A stretch of DNA of 22,989 bases from Streptomyces sp. (GTDB lineage Bacteria; Actinomycetota; Actinomycetes; Streptomycetales; Streptomycetaceae). Shown here in pieces: positions 1 through 7,741 of the stretch (position 1 is the first letter of the stretch; each line of letters opens with the position of its first letter). The stretch lies in assembly GCA_003519485.1 (NCBI GenBank), contig DOWQ01000343.1:507-23495 (forward strand), written 5' to 3'. Both the position numbers and the translations under genes were made by a program. The notes beneath the pieces were generated by a model. That model searched no databases. It saw only the letters and a program-made list of their open reading frames with translations, and was not told the DNA's origin.

Positions 1-84
1 CCCCGGCGAACGTCCACCCCGGATCGCCCGGCCGCGCGACCGGTGTCGCCCCGCGAGCGAGGCAACGACATCGGATTTCCCCAT
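1..84 (-). CDS. 5' end of an unidentified gene cut by the left edge
   Basis: Read on the minus strand, an ATG is preceded by a near-perfect Shine-Dalgarno AAGGAG with a 5-nt spacer. The frame stays open for 28 codons to the edge of the window (it begins MGKSDVVASLAGRHRS). The ribosome binding site and a promoter-like pair further upstream are the only reasons to call a gene. The fragment is basic and Arg/Gly-rich and I do not recognise a family. Function unknown. Confidence 0.4.
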   Translation of the reverse strand, partial: MGKSDVVASLAGRHRSRGRAIRGGRSPG

Positions 85-397
85 CGCGTCTCCTTCCCAG
101 CGCGCACGCGGCAGCGCGGGCGCCCAGTGGAGACGCCCCGGCACAGAGGGAAGGACCGTGCCAGCACCCCGTCGTGCAGACGAGCCGGACGGCACGACTG
201 CGCCGACCGATCGGTGCGGAGCAACTTATTCCTGCGGATGGGCCGAAGCAAGCAGGAGCGGTAACGATTCAGCGGGATGGCGCCGATGTCGGTAATTTTG
301 CCCAGAGCTTGATCCGGTAATCGGGTGACAAACGGTCCACATGTCGCCCGCGGTCCGCTGCCCACCTATCTGCGGAACCCCGCACAACACGAATGGA
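85..397. other. intergenic region without a convincing gene
   Basis: This stretch holds the candidate leftward promoter above and a 7-bp inverted repeat GTCGTGC/GCACGAC (171-177 and 192-198) in the presumed leader of the left-edge gene. A small TGCGG-AACC-CCGCA hairpin (371-384) lies just past the stop of the next gene and could act as a weak terminator for it. The plus-strand open frame here has no ribosome binding site or recognisable protein. Confidence 0.4.
223..251 (-). promoter_or_regulatory. candidate promoter for the left-edge gene
   Basis: On the minus strand TTGCTT (251-246) and TAAGTT (228-223) are separated by 17 bp. This is close to the housekeeping sigma consensus used in Streptomyces. 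Transcription would start near 216, where a perfect 10-bp palindrome ACCGATCGGT lies (206-215), a possible operator. This would give a leader of about 130 nt before the ATG at 84. Confidence 0.3.
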
Positions 398-922
398 TCA
401 ACTGATGGATCCCGGCGAGCGCATCGCGAGTTTCGCCAGCAGGTCCCGGCCCTGTTCGGCATTGCGCGGCTGGCAGAGCACGTCGTACCGCCCGGCCACC
501 AACTGACTGGCTGAGGAGAAGTCCCTGCGCCCGCGCGTTGAGGCGTAGCTGATCGCCGCGAACACGAGCCCGAAGAGCACACCGGAGAGCAGGCCGACCA
601 GAATCGGCGCGTATCCCACGCCCTCACCGCCGAACATTCCGAGCAGCAGACCGACGAACAGACCGAACCAGGCCCCCGACGCCGCCCCCGAGATCAGCAC
701 GCGACTCCACGTGAGACGGCCGATGACGCGCTCGACGAGCATCAGGTCGACGCCCACGATCGTGACATCGCGGACGGGGAAGTCCGAGTCGGCCAGGTGG
801 TCGACGGCCCGCTGCGCCTCCTCGTAGGTGGCGTAGGAACCCACCGGCCAGCCCGTGGGCGGGGTCGGGAGATTGGGTAGGCCGGGCGCGGTGCGCGCGG
901 GCCCGCCGAACGGTGAACTCAC
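398..922 (-). CDS. small membrane protein with general-stress-protein-17M-like fold
   Basis: The protein has 174 residues. I start it at GTG 922 because GAGGAGG lies just upstream, although the frame is open further to 988. Residues 1-25 are Pro/Gly-rich. Next comes a stretch GSYATYEEAQRAVDHLAD followed by a beta-strand segment VRDVTIVGVDL, as found in actinobacterial general stress protein 17M-like domains. Two hydrophobic, Gly-rich segments in the middle (LFVGLLLGMFGG and ILVGLLSGVLFGLVF, GxxxG-like) should span the membrane or pack as a glycine-zipper hairpin. The tail YDVLCQPRNAEQGRDLLAKL resembles the second half of the same alpha/beta domain. It is transcribed away from the neighbouring small gene at 1147. 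Biochemical role unknown; the family assignment comes from overall pattern, not a catalytic motif. Confidence 0.8.
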   Translation of the reverse strand: MSSPFGGPARTAPGLPNLPTPPTGWPVGSYATYEEAQRAVDHLADSDFPVRDVTIVGVDLMLVERVIGRLTWSRVLISGAASGAWFGLFVGLLLGMFGGEGVGYAPILVGLLSGVLFGLVFAAISYASTRGRRDFSSASQLVAGRYDVLCQPRNAEQGRDLLAKLAMRSPGSIS

Positions 923-1146
923 GGGGGCCTCCTCAGTGGGATGCGGACGGGCGATCCGCCCATATCCTCTCAACGCGCCGACCTGCACCGTAGTGCCGGG
1001 CTACCGCGGTCGTCACACCGCCCGATGCGTCCGTACTGCGCCGATCGGCGGTTTTCACCCGGTTCAGACGACCTAGCCTGAGATGTCGCCGCCGTCGGGC
1101 GGCATCGAGGCTCGGGGACCTCGCCTCACCACGTCGGGGGTTTCCT
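923..1146. promoter_or_regulatory. divergent promoter region
   Basis: This 224-bp gap separates two divergent genes. On the plus strand TTTTCA (1052-1057) and TAGCCT (1074-1079), 16 bp apart, form a weak promoter candidate for the small gene at 1147. A GCCGCC-GTCG-GGCGGC hairpin (1088-1103) would lie in its leader. No clear promoter was found for the minus-strand gene apart from its Shine-Dalgarno. Confidence 0.25.
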
Positions 1147-1407
1147 GTGTCACAGCTCGTTCTCAGCGCTGCCGAGTCGGCGTCCGGCTCCTCCGCGGTG
1201 GCTCTGCTGGCCATCGCGGTCGCCGTCATCTACCTGCTCTCCGTGTGGATCAACCCGTACGGCCCGTGCCGAGCGTGCAAGGGCACGCCGAAGTCGTACG
1301 GACGGATGTTCACCACGGCATTCGACCTGTGCCGCGCCTGCGAGGGACGCGGGCGACGGGTCCGGGTGGGGGCGCGCCTGTTCGCCCGCAACCGCGACGT
1401 CAAGTAG
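1147..1407 (+). CDS. small membrane protein with paired CxxCxG (DnaJ-like) zinc motifs
   Basis: The 86-residue product starts at GTG, with only a G-rich stretch as a possible ribosome binding site. Residues about 17-35 form one hydrophobic segment (ALLAIAVAVIYLLSVWI). After it come CRACKG (residues 41-46) and CRACEG (62-67), about 20 residues apart. This CxxCxG pairing is how DnaJ-type zinc fingers bind Zn. The tail is strongly basic (RGRRVRVGARLFARNR), so the zinc module probably sits in the cytoplasm. The gene converges on the acyl-CoA dehydrogenase gene with 7 bp between stops. No J domain is present, so it is not a DnaJ. Function unknown; it may be a membrane-tethered RNA-binding or protein-binding zinc ribbon. 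Confidence 0.75.
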   Translation: MSQLVLSAAESASGSSAVALLAIAVAVIYLLSVWINPYGPCRACKGTPKSYGRMFTTAFDLCRACEGRGRRVRVGARLFARNRDVK

Positions 1408-1414
1408 CCGCCGC

Positions 1415-2617
1415 TCAGCGCAGCTTGTACTCCTTCAGCAGGCCCCGGCTGATGATCGTCTTCTGGATCTCCGAGGTGCCCTCGCCGATGAGCAGGAACG
1501 GCGCCTCGCGCATGAGGCGCTCGATCTCGTACTCCTTGGAGTAGCCGTAGCCGCCGTGGATCCGGAAGGCGTCTTCGACGACCTCCTTGCAGTACTCGGA
1601 GGCGAGATACTTCGCCATCCCTGCTTCGAGGTCGTTCCGTTCCCCGGAGTCCTTTTTGCGTGCTGCATTGACCATCATCGCATGCGCGGCCTCGACCTTG
1701 GTAGCCATCTCGGCCAGTTTGAACTGGATCGCCTGGTGCTGGGCGATCGGCTTGCCGAAGGTGTGGCGCTGCTGGGCGTAGGAAACGCCCAGCTCGAAGG
1801 CCCGCTGGGCGACGCCGCAGCCCCGTGCCGCGACATTGACACGCCCGACCTCGACACCGTCCATCATGTGATAGAAACCGCGCCCCGTGGCGCCGCCGAG
1901 CACCCGGTCGGCCGGAATCCGCAGGCCGTCCATGATCATCTCGGTGGTGTCGACACCCTTGTAGCCCATCTTGTCGATCTTGCCGGGGATGGTGAGCCCC
2001 GGCCGGACCTCGCCGAAGCCGGGCTCCTTCTCCACCAGGAACGTCGTCATCGACTTGTGCGGGGCGGTCCCCCCGGGGTGCCCCTCGTCCGTCCGGCACA
2101 GCACCGCGACCAGGTTCGACGAGCCGCCGTTGGTCAGCCACATCTTCTGGCCGGTGAGGACGTACTCGTCACCCTCCCGGACGCCCTTGGAGCTGATGGC
2201 CGACACGTCCGAGCCGAGGGCCGGCTCGGACATCGAGAAGGCGCCGCGGACGTCGCCGGCCGCCATCCGGGGCAGGAAGTGGTCCTTCTGCTCCTGGGTG
2301 CCGTGCTGCTTGAGCATGTACGCCACGATGAAGTGCGTGTTGATGATGCCGGAGACGCTCATCCAGCCGCGGGCGATCTCCTCCACGCACAGGGCGTACG
2401 TCAGCAGGGACTCGCCCAGGCCGCCGTACTCCTCCGGGATCATCAGCCCGAACAGACCGAGCTCCTTGAGGCCCTCGACGATCTCGCTCGGGTACTCGTC
2501 GCGGTGCTCCAGCCCGGTGGCGACCGGAATGATCTCCTTGTCGACAAAGGCCCGGACGGTGGAGAGGATCTCCTGCTGAATGTCGGTCAGACCGGGGGTC
2601 TGCGCCAGGCGGCTCAT
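1415..2617 (-). CDS. mcd: acyl-CoA dehydrogenase, probable methylsuccinyl-CoA dehydrogenase of the EMC pathway
   Basis: This is a 400-residue flavoprotein of the acyl-CoA dehydrogenase family. It has an N-terminal helical domain, then the FAD/substrate region (LTGQKMWLTNG; FSMSEPALGSDVSAI) and the C-terminal bundle RIHGGYGYSKEYEIERLMRE. Glu362 in KEY is the expected catalytic base. GEGTSEIQK near the end is the usual FAD-contact motif. Its ATG overlaps the stop of the upstream MaoC gene (ATGA), so the two are translationally coupled. As last gene of the ccr-ecm operon its likely reaction is oxidation of (2S)-methylsuccinyl-CoA to mesaconyl-CoA. From memory, proteobacterial Mcd enzymes are clearly longer, with an N-terminal extension that is absent here. 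The assignment therefore rests on context; a general short- or branched-chain acyl-CoA dehydrogenase remains possible. Confidence 0.9.
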   Translation of the reverse strand: MSRLAQTPGLTDIQQEILSTVRAFVDKEIIPVATGLEHRDEYPSEIVEGLKELGLFGLMIPEEYGGLGESLLTYALCVEEIARGWMSVSGIINTHFIVAYMLKQHGTQEQKDHFLPRMAAGDVRGAFSMSEPALGSDVSAISSKGVREGDEYVLTGQKMWLTNGGSSNLVAVLCRTDEGHPGGTAPHKSMTTFLVEKEPGFGEVRPGLTIPGKIDKMGYKGVDTTEMIMDGLRIPADRVLGGATGRGFYHMMDGVEVGRVNVAARGCGVAQRAFELGVSYAQQRHTFGKPIAQHQAIQFKLAEMATKVEAAHAMMVNAARKKDSGERNDLEAGMAKYLASEYCKEVVEDAFRIHGGYGYSKEYEIERLMREAPFLLIGEGTSEIQKTIISRGLLKEYKLR

Positions 2618-3153
2618 CGCTTCTCCTGCCTCTGCGAGCTCTTGGGGGCGGGTTCCCGCAGCTCGGGGCGGCCGGGCTGCTCGCCGCCGCGCTCCTTGAT
2701 GTAGCTCTCGGTGGGGACCATCACCTTGCGCCGGAAGACGCAGACGAGGGTGCCGTCCTGCTTGTAGCCCTTGGTCTCGACGTACACGATCCCGCGGTCG
2801 TCCTTGGAGCGGGACGGGGTCTTGTCGAGCACGGTCGTCTCGCCGTACAACGTGTCGCCGTGGTAGGTCGGCGCCACGTGCTTGAGCGACTCGATCTCGA
2901 GGTTGGCGATCGCCTTGCCGGAGACGTCCGGCACGGACATGCCGAGCAGCAGGGAGTAGATGTAGTTCCCGACCACCACGTTTCGGCCGAAGTCCGTCGT
3001 CTTCTCGGCGTAGTTCGTGTCCATGTGGAGCGGGTGGTGGTTCATGGTGAGCAGGCAGAAGAGGTGGTCGTCGTACTCGGTGACCGTCTTTCCGGGCCAG
3101 TGCTTGTAGACGGCACCGACCTCGAATTCCTCGTATGTGCGTCCGAACTGCAT
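2614..3153 (-). CDS. mch: MaoC-like hot-dog hydratase, probable mesaconyl-CoA hydratase
   Basis: The protein has 179 residues and one hot-dog domain. The start MQFGRTYEEFEVG is typical of this group. The segment DDHLFCLLTMNHHPLHMD (about 28-45) carries the Asp/Asn-His pair expected for R-type enoyl-CoA hydratase catalysis. NIY-like GNYIYSLLLGMSV and HGDTLYGETTVL follow, and the last 30 residues are charged and disordered. It begins 5 bp after the CoA-lyase stop and overlaps the next gene by ATGA. In the EMC pathway it would hydrate mesaconyl-CoA to beta-methylmalyl-CoA. The Rhodobacter mesaconyl-CoA hydratase is about twice as long with a duplicated hot-dog region, whereas this is the single-domain form. 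Function is inferred from operon position. Confidence 0.88.
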   Translation of the reverse strand: MQFGRTYEEFEVGAVYKHWPGKTVTEYDDHLFCLLTMNHHPLHMDTNYAEKTTDFGRNVVVGNYIYSLLLGMSVPDVSGKAIANLEIESLKHVAPTYHGDTLYGETTVLDKTPSRSKDDRGIVYVETKGYKQDGTLVCVFRRKVMVPTESYIKERGGEQPGRPELREPAPKSSQRQEKR

Positions 3154-3158
3154 CGGGA

Positions 3159-4139
3159 TCAGGCCTCCGGCGGGGTGAACTTGGTGGTACGGGTCATGCC
3201 GGCGGCCCGGCCCTTGCCCGAGACGACGAGCGCCATCTTGCGGCTGGCCTCGTCGATCATCTCGTCGCCGAGCATCGCGGAGCCCTTCTTGCCGCCCGCC
3301 TCGGACGTGCACCAGTCGTAGGCGTCGAGGATCATCTCGGCGTGGTCGTAGTCCTCCTGCGCGGGCGAGAAGATCTCGTTGGCCGCCTCGACCTGGCCCG
3401 GGTGCAGCACCCACTTGCCGTCGAAGCCAAGCGCCGCCGCGCGGCCCGCGACCTCGCGGAACGCGTCCACGTCCCGGATCTGCAGGAACGGTCCGTCGAT
3501 GGCCTGCAGGTCGTGCGTGCGGGCCGCCATCAGGATGCGCATCAGGATGTAGTGGTAGGCGTCCGCGCCGTAGCCGGGCGGCTGCTGGCCGACCACCAGG
3601 GTCTTCATGTTGATGGACGCCATGAAGTCCGCCGGGCCGAAGATGATGGCCTCGGTCCGCGGCGAGGCGGCGGCGATCTCGTCGACGTTGACCAGGCCAC
3701 GCGCGTTCTCGATCTGCGCCTCGATGCCGATCCGGCCGACCTCGAAGCCCATGGTCTTCTCGATCTGCGTCAGCAGCAGGTCCAGGGCCACCACCTGCTG
3801 GGCGTCCTGCACCTTCGGCAGCATGATGCAGTCGAGGTTCTGGCCGGCGCCCTCGACGACCGTGATCACGTCGCGGTACGTCCAGTGCGTGGTCCAGTCG
3901 TTGACCCGCACGACCCGGGTCTTGCCCGTCCAGTCACCGTTGTTCAGCGCGTCGACGATGGTGTGCCGGGCGCCTTCCTTCGCCAGCGGGGCGCAGGCGT
4001 CCTCCAGGTCGAGGAAGACCTGGTCGGCGGGGAGGCCCTGGGCCTTCTCCAGGAAGCGCGGGTTGCTGCCCGGCACGGCGAGGCAGGAACGGCGCGGACG
4101 CAGACGGTTGACACCTGCGGAGGGAGCGGGGGCAGTCAT
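3159..4139 (-). CDS. mcl: HpcH/HpaI-CitE family CoA lyase, probable beta-methylmalyl-CoA/malyl-CoA lyase
   Basis: The 326-residue TIM-barrel lyase begins at the ATG overlapping the ecm stop (ATGA). Family signatures are visible in order: RRSCLAVPGSNPRFLEKA (16-33), DLEDA with its acidic metal/substrate residues (44-48), RVND (78-81), IEAQIENARG with the metal-binding Glu144 (139-148), FGPADF (167-172, Asp171) and KWVLHPGQ. The expected reaction is Mg-dependent cleavage of beta-methylmalyl-CoA into glyoxylate and propionyl-CoA in the cytosol, the last carbon-splitting step of the EMC pathway. It sits between the mutase and the hydratase. Citrate lyase beta subunit is a common misannotation of such genes; no citE partners (alpha, gamma) are nearby, which argues against that. 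Confidence 0.92.
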   Translation of the reverse strand: MTAPAPSAGVNRLRPRRSCLAVPGSNPRFLEKAQGLPADQVFLDLEDACAPLAKEGARHTIVDALNNGDWTGKTRVVRVNDWTTHWTYRDVITVVEGAGQNLDCIMLPKVQDAQQVVALDLLLTQIEKTMGFEVGRIGIEAQIENARGLVNVDEIAAASPRTEAIIFGPADFMASINMKTLVVGQQPPGYGADAYHYILMRILMAARTHDLQAIDGPFLQIRDVDAFREVAGRAAALGFDGKWVLHPGQVEAANEIFSPAQEDYDHAEMILDAYDWCTSEAGGKKGSAMLGDEMIDEASRKMALVVSGKGRAAGMTRTTKFTPPEA

Positions 4140-6157
4140 GCGGGGTCCTCCTGGAGGGGGTGAGGGTCGAGCTTGTTCGCGGTACGGATCTCGTCGACGA
4201 TACGTCCGATGATCTCCGTGATCCCGAAGTCCTTCGGGGTGAAGACGGCGGCGACACCCGCCTCCCGGAGCGCGCGGGCGTCGGCGGTCGGGATGATCCC
4301 GCCGACGATCACCGGCACGTCGGACGCACCGGCCTCCCGCAGCCGCTCCAGTACGTCCGGTACGAGCTCGGCGTGCGAGCCGGACAGGATCGACAGCCCG
4401 ACGCAGTGCACGTCCTCGGCGACGGCCGCCGAGACGATCTGCTCCGGGGTGAGCCGGATGCCCTGGTAGACCACCTCGAAGCCGGCGTCCCTGGCCCGTA
4501 CGGCGATCTGCTCGGCGCCGTTGCTGTGGCCGTCCAGGCCGGGCTTGCCGACCAGCAGGCGCAGCCGGCCGCTGCCCAGGTCCCGGGCCGTGCGGGCGGC
4601 CTTCTCGCGGACGGCGGCCAGCGGGGTGCCGGCCTCCGCCGTGACGGCGAGCGGCGCGCTGCTGACGCCGGTCGGGGCGCGGAACTCCCCGAAGACGTCC
4701 CGCAGCGCCCAGGACCACTCGCCGGTGGTGACGCCCGCGCGGGCGCAGTCGAGGGTGGCGGCCATCAGGTTGGTGTCGCCCGCGGCGGCGGCCTTGAGCG
4801 CCGACAGGGTCTCCTGCGCGCGCGCCTCGTCGCGGTCGTCGCGCCAGCGGTGCAGCGCCTCTACGACGCCGGCCTCGTTCTCCGGGTCGACCGTCATGAT
4901 GGCGGTGTCGAGGTCCGCGGTGAGCGGGTTCGGCTCGGTCGACTCGTAGCAGTTGACGCCGACGATCTTCTCCTCGCCGTCCTCGATCCGGGCCCGCCGC
5001 TCCGCGTGCGAGGAGACGAGCTGCGACTTGAGGTAGCCGGACTCGACGGCGGCCATCGCGCCGCCCATCTCCTGGATCCGCTCGATCTCGGCAAGGCTGT
5101 CGGCCACCAGCTCGCCGACCTTGGCCTCGACGACGTGCGAGCCGGCGAAGAGGTCCTCGTACTCCAGGAGGTCGCTCTCGTGGGCCAGCACCTGCTGGAT
5201 GCGCAGCGACCACTGCTGGTCCCAGGGGCGGGGCAGCCCCAGCGCCTCGTTCCAGGCGGGCAGCTGGACGGCGCGGGCGCGGGCGTCCTTGGAGAGGGTG
5301 ACGGCCAGCATCTCCAGGACGATGCGCTGGACGTTGTTCTCCGGCTGCGCCTCGGTCAGCCCGAGGGAGTTGACCTGCACGCCGTAGCGGAAGCGGCGCT
5401 GCTTCTCGTTCTCGATGCCGTACCGCTCGCGGGTGATGCCGTCCCAGATGCGGTTGAAGGCCCGCATCTTGCACATCTCCTCGACGAAGCGGACGCCCGC
5501 GTTCACGAAGAAGGAGATCCGGGCGACCACGTCACCGAACTTCTCGGCCGGCACCTGGCCGGAGTCCCGCACGGCGTCGAGCACGGCGATGGCCGTCGAC
5601 ATCGCGTAGGCGATCTCCTGGACCGGAGTGGCCCCGGCCTCCTGGAGGTGGTAGCTGCAGATGTTGATCGGGTTCCACTTGGGGAGGTTGGCCACCGTGT
5701 ACGTGATCATGTCGGTGGTCAGCCGGAGGCTCGGTCCCGGCGGGAAGACGTGCGTCCCGCGGGACAGGTACTCCTTGACGATGTCGTTCTGCGTCGTCCC
5801 CGAGAGCCGGCCGGCGTCGGCCCCCTGCTCCTCGGCGACCACCTGGTAGAGCGCCAGCAGCCACATGGCCGTGGCGTTGATGGTCATCGAGGTGTTCATC
5901 CGGTCCAGCGGGATGTCCTGGAACAGCCTGCGCATGTCACCGAGGTGGGAGACCGGGACCCCGACCCGGCCCACCTCGCCGCGGGCGAGGACGTGGTCGG
6001 GGTCGTAGCCGGTCTGCGTCGGGAGGTCGAACGCGACCGACAGGCCGGTCTGCCCCTTGGCGAGATTGCGCCGGTACAGCTCGTTGGAGGCTTCCGCCGT
6101 GCTGTGACCCGCATAGGTCCGCATCAGCCACGGACGATCCTTGCGACGCTCAGTCAT
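4136..6157 (-). CDS. ecm: coenzyme B12-dependent ethylmalonyl-CoA mutase
   Basis: This 673-residue acyl-CoA mutase joins a catalytic (beta/alpha)8 barrel (about 1-520) to a C-terminal B12-binding Rossmann domain (about 530-660). In the barrel, RTYAGHSTAEASNELYRRN, FDLPTQTGYDPDH, MNTSMTINATA and NICSYHLQEAGATPVQE are classic mutase segments. In the B12 domain LDGHSNG gives the DxHxxG lower-ligand motif (Asp542, His544, Gly547), followed by LSILSGSH and GGIIP. It follows ccr by 12 bp and overlaps the lyase gene. That context marks it as Ecm (long called MeaA in Streptomyces) rather than the two-subunit methylmalonyl-CoA mutase. It converts ethylmalonyl-CoA to methylsuccinyl-CoA. No metallochaperone or epimerase gene is in the window, so those partners must be elsewhere. 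Confidence 0.95.
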   Translation of the reverse strand: MTERRKDRPWLMRTYAGHSTAEASNELYRRNLAKGQTGLSVAFDLPTQTGYDPDHVLARGEVGRVGVPVSHLGDMRRLFQDIPLDRMNTSMTINATAMWLLALYQVVAEEQGADAGRLSGTTQNDIVKEYLSRGTHVFPPGPSLRLTTDMITYTVANLPKWNPINICSYHLQEAGATPVQEIAYAMSTAIAVLDAVRDSGQVPAEKFGDVVARISFFVNAGVRFVEEMCKMRAFNRIWDGITRERYGIENEKQRRFRYGVQVNSLGLTEAQPENNVQRIVLEMLAVTLSKDARARAVQLPAWNEALGLPRPWDQQWSLRIQQVLAHESDLLEYEDLFAGSHVVEAKVGELVADSLAEIERIQEMGGAMAAVESGYLKSQLVSSHAERRARIEDGEEKIVGVNCYESTEPNPLTADLDTAIMTVDPENEAGVVEALHRWRDDRDEARAQETLSALKAAAAGDTNLMAATLDCARAGVTTGEWSWALRDVFGEFRAPTGVSSAPLAVTAEAGTPLAAVREKAARTARDLGSGRLRLLVGKPGLDGHSNGAEQIAVRARDAGFEVVYQGIRLTPEQIVSAAVAEDVHCVGLSILSGSHAELVPDVLERLREAGASDVPVIVGGIIPTADARALREAGVAAVFTPKDFGITEIIGRIVDEIRTANKLDPHPLQEDPA

Positions 6158-6169
6158 GTGGCTGGTCCC

Positions 6170-7507
6170 TCAAACGTTTCGGAAACGGTTGATGGCGTCG
6201 ATGTGCCGCGCGCGCAGTTCCTCGTCGCGGACACCCATGCCCTCGTGCGGGGCGAGGGCCAGCACGCCGACCTTGCCCTGGTGGCGGTTGCGGTGCACGT
6301 CGTACGCCGCCTGGCCGGTCTCCTCCAGGGTGTACGTCTTCGACAGCGTCGGGTGGATCTTCCCCTTGGCGATCAGCCGGTTGGCCTCCCACGCCTCACG
6401 GTAGTTCGCGAAGTGCGAGCCGACGATCTTCTTGAGCGACATCCACAGGTAGCGGTTGTCGTACTCGTGGTTGTAGCCCGAGGTCGAGGCGCAGGTGACG
6501 ATGGTGCCGCCCTTGCGGGTGACGTACACGCTCGCGCCGAAGGTCTCCCGGCCCGGGTGCTCGAAGACGATGTCGACGTCCTCGCCGCCGGTGAGCTCAC
6601 GGATGCGCTTGCCCAGCCGCTTCCACTCGCGCGGGTCCTGGGTGTGCTCGTCCTTCCAGAACTTGTAGCCCTCGGCGTTGCGGTCGATGATCGCGTCGGC
6701 GCCCATCGCGCGGCAGAGGTCCGCCTTCTGGTCGCTGGAGACGACGCACACGGGGTTGGCGCCGCCGGCCAGCGCGAGCTGGGTGGCGTACGAGCCGAGG
6801 CCGCCGCTGGCGCCCCAGATGAGGACGTTGTCGCCCTGCTTCATGCCGGCGCCGTTGCGGGAGACCAGCTGCCGGTACGCGGTGGAGTTCACCAGGCCCG
6901 GGGACGCCGACTCCTCCCAGCTGAGGTGCTTCGGCTTGGGCATCAGCTGGTTGGACTTGACCAGCGCGATCTCGGCCAGCCCGCCGAAGTTGGTCTCGAA
7001 GCCCCAGATGCGCTGCTCGGGGTCGAGCATCGTGTCGTTGTGGCCGTCGGCGGACTCCAATTCGACGGACAGGCAGTGCGCGACGACCTCGTCCCCGGGC
7101 TTCCAGCTGTTGACGCCGGGACCGGTGCGCAGCACGACACCGGAGAGGTCGGAGCCGATGACGTGGTACGGCAGGTCGTGCCGCGCGGTGAGCGGGGACA
7201 GCCGGCCGTAGCGCTCCAGGAAGGAGAACGTGGAGACCGGCTCGAAGATCGACGTCCACACGGAGTTGTAGTTGACCGAGCTGGCCATCACGGCGACGAG
7301 TGCCTCGCCGGGGCCGAGTTCGGGCACCGGCACATCGTCCAGGTGCAGTGACTTGCGCGGGTCCTTGTCGCGGCTCTCCAGGCCCGCGAACATCTCCTGC
7401 TCGTCCTTGTGGACGGTCACAGCACGGTAGGACTCGGGCAGCGGCAGGGCGGCGAAGTCGGCGGCGGTGGTGCTGTCCGCGACGATTACGTCCAGGATCT
7501 CATTCAC
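6170..7507 (-). CDS. ccr: crotonyl-CoA carboxylase/reductase
   Basis: This 445-residue medium-chain dehydrogenase/reductase uses NADPH and CO2 to turn crotonyl-CoA into ethylmalonyl-CoA. It is the entry enzyme of the EMC pathway and a source of C4 extender units for polyketides. I chose GTG 7507 because a GGAGG Shine-Dalgarno lies 7 nt upstream and the length fits known Ccr. With this start, the four residues reported to hold CO2 in Kitasatospora Ccr fall at exactly the same numbers: Asn81 (VNYNSVW), Phe170-Glu171 (WGFETNFG) and His365 (GSHFANYR). The NADPH loop is WGASGGLGSYA (231-241). It is first in the five-gene operon and lies downstream of the TetR gene and its apparent operators. Confidence 0.97.
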   Translation of the reverse strand: MNEILDVIVADSTTAADFAALPLPESYRAVTVHKDEQEMFAGLESRDKDPRKSLHLDDVPVPELGPGEALVAVMASSVNYNSVWTSIFEPVSTFSFLERYGRLSPLTARHDLPYHVIGSDLSGVVLRTGPGVNSWKPGDEVVAHCLSVELESADGHNDTMLDPEQRIWGFETNFGGLAEIALVKSNQLMPKPKHLSWEESASPGLVNSTAYRQLVSRNGAGMKQGDNVLIWGASGGLGSYATQLALAGGANPVCVVSSDQKADLCRAMGADAIIDRNAEGYKFWKDEHTQDPREWKRLGKRIRELTGGEDVDIVFEHPGRETFGASVYVTRKGGTIVTCASTSGYNHEYDNRYLWMSLKKIVGSHFANYREAWEANRLIAKGKIHPTLSKTYTLEETGQAAYDVHRNRHQGKVGVLALAPHEGMGVRDEELRARHIDAINRFRNV

Positions 7508-7712
7508 GGTGGGGCCTCCGGCGAAGCGTTCGGGGACGCTCGAGGGAACGCTGGGTCTATGGGTCACTGGTGCCGTCGGTTCGGCAGCGGGGTGCGGCTC
7601 TGCGTGCGAACCGCGGGTGGTGCCGGCAGCGCTGGTGAGCGCGGAGATGCCTGTGACGCAGGCGCCCGGGCGCAACGGTGGAACCGCTGGGACAGCGCCC
7701 TGGACTGGGATA

Positions 7713-7741
7713 ACCGTATGGCACCGCGTGCCACTGGACAA
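7713..7741 (-). promoter_or_regulatory. predicted ccr promoter
   Basis: Read on the minus strand, TTGTCC (7741-7736) and TACGGT (7718-7713) are exactly 17 bp apart, matching a vegetative-type promoter. The spacer is almost completely filled by a perfect 6-3-6 palindrome, so a bound repressor would exclude RNA polymerase. Confidence 0.5.
7719..7733. promoter_or_regulatory. probable TetR operator, site A
   Basis: The perfect inverted repeat TGGCAC-CGC-GTGCCA sits inside the predicted ccr promoter spacer. Length and symmetry fit a TetR-family operator, and a TetR gene lies directly upstream of ccr. Binding by that protein is inference. Confidence 0.55.

Noticed and set aside
43..264. Plus-strand 73-codon open frame at the left edge
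   Set aside because: No ribosome binding site, Arg-rich shadow composition, and it overlaps the better-supported minus-strand start.
4160..7351. A 1063-codon plus-strand open frame opposite ecm and ccr
   Set aside because: It is an antisense shadow caused by high third-position GC. It is rich in Val, Asp, Leu, Arg and Gly without motifs, while the minus strand encodes clear enzymes.
7508..7706. Cobalamin riboswitch in the ccr leader
   Set aside because: I could not find a B12-box or the paired conserved segments.
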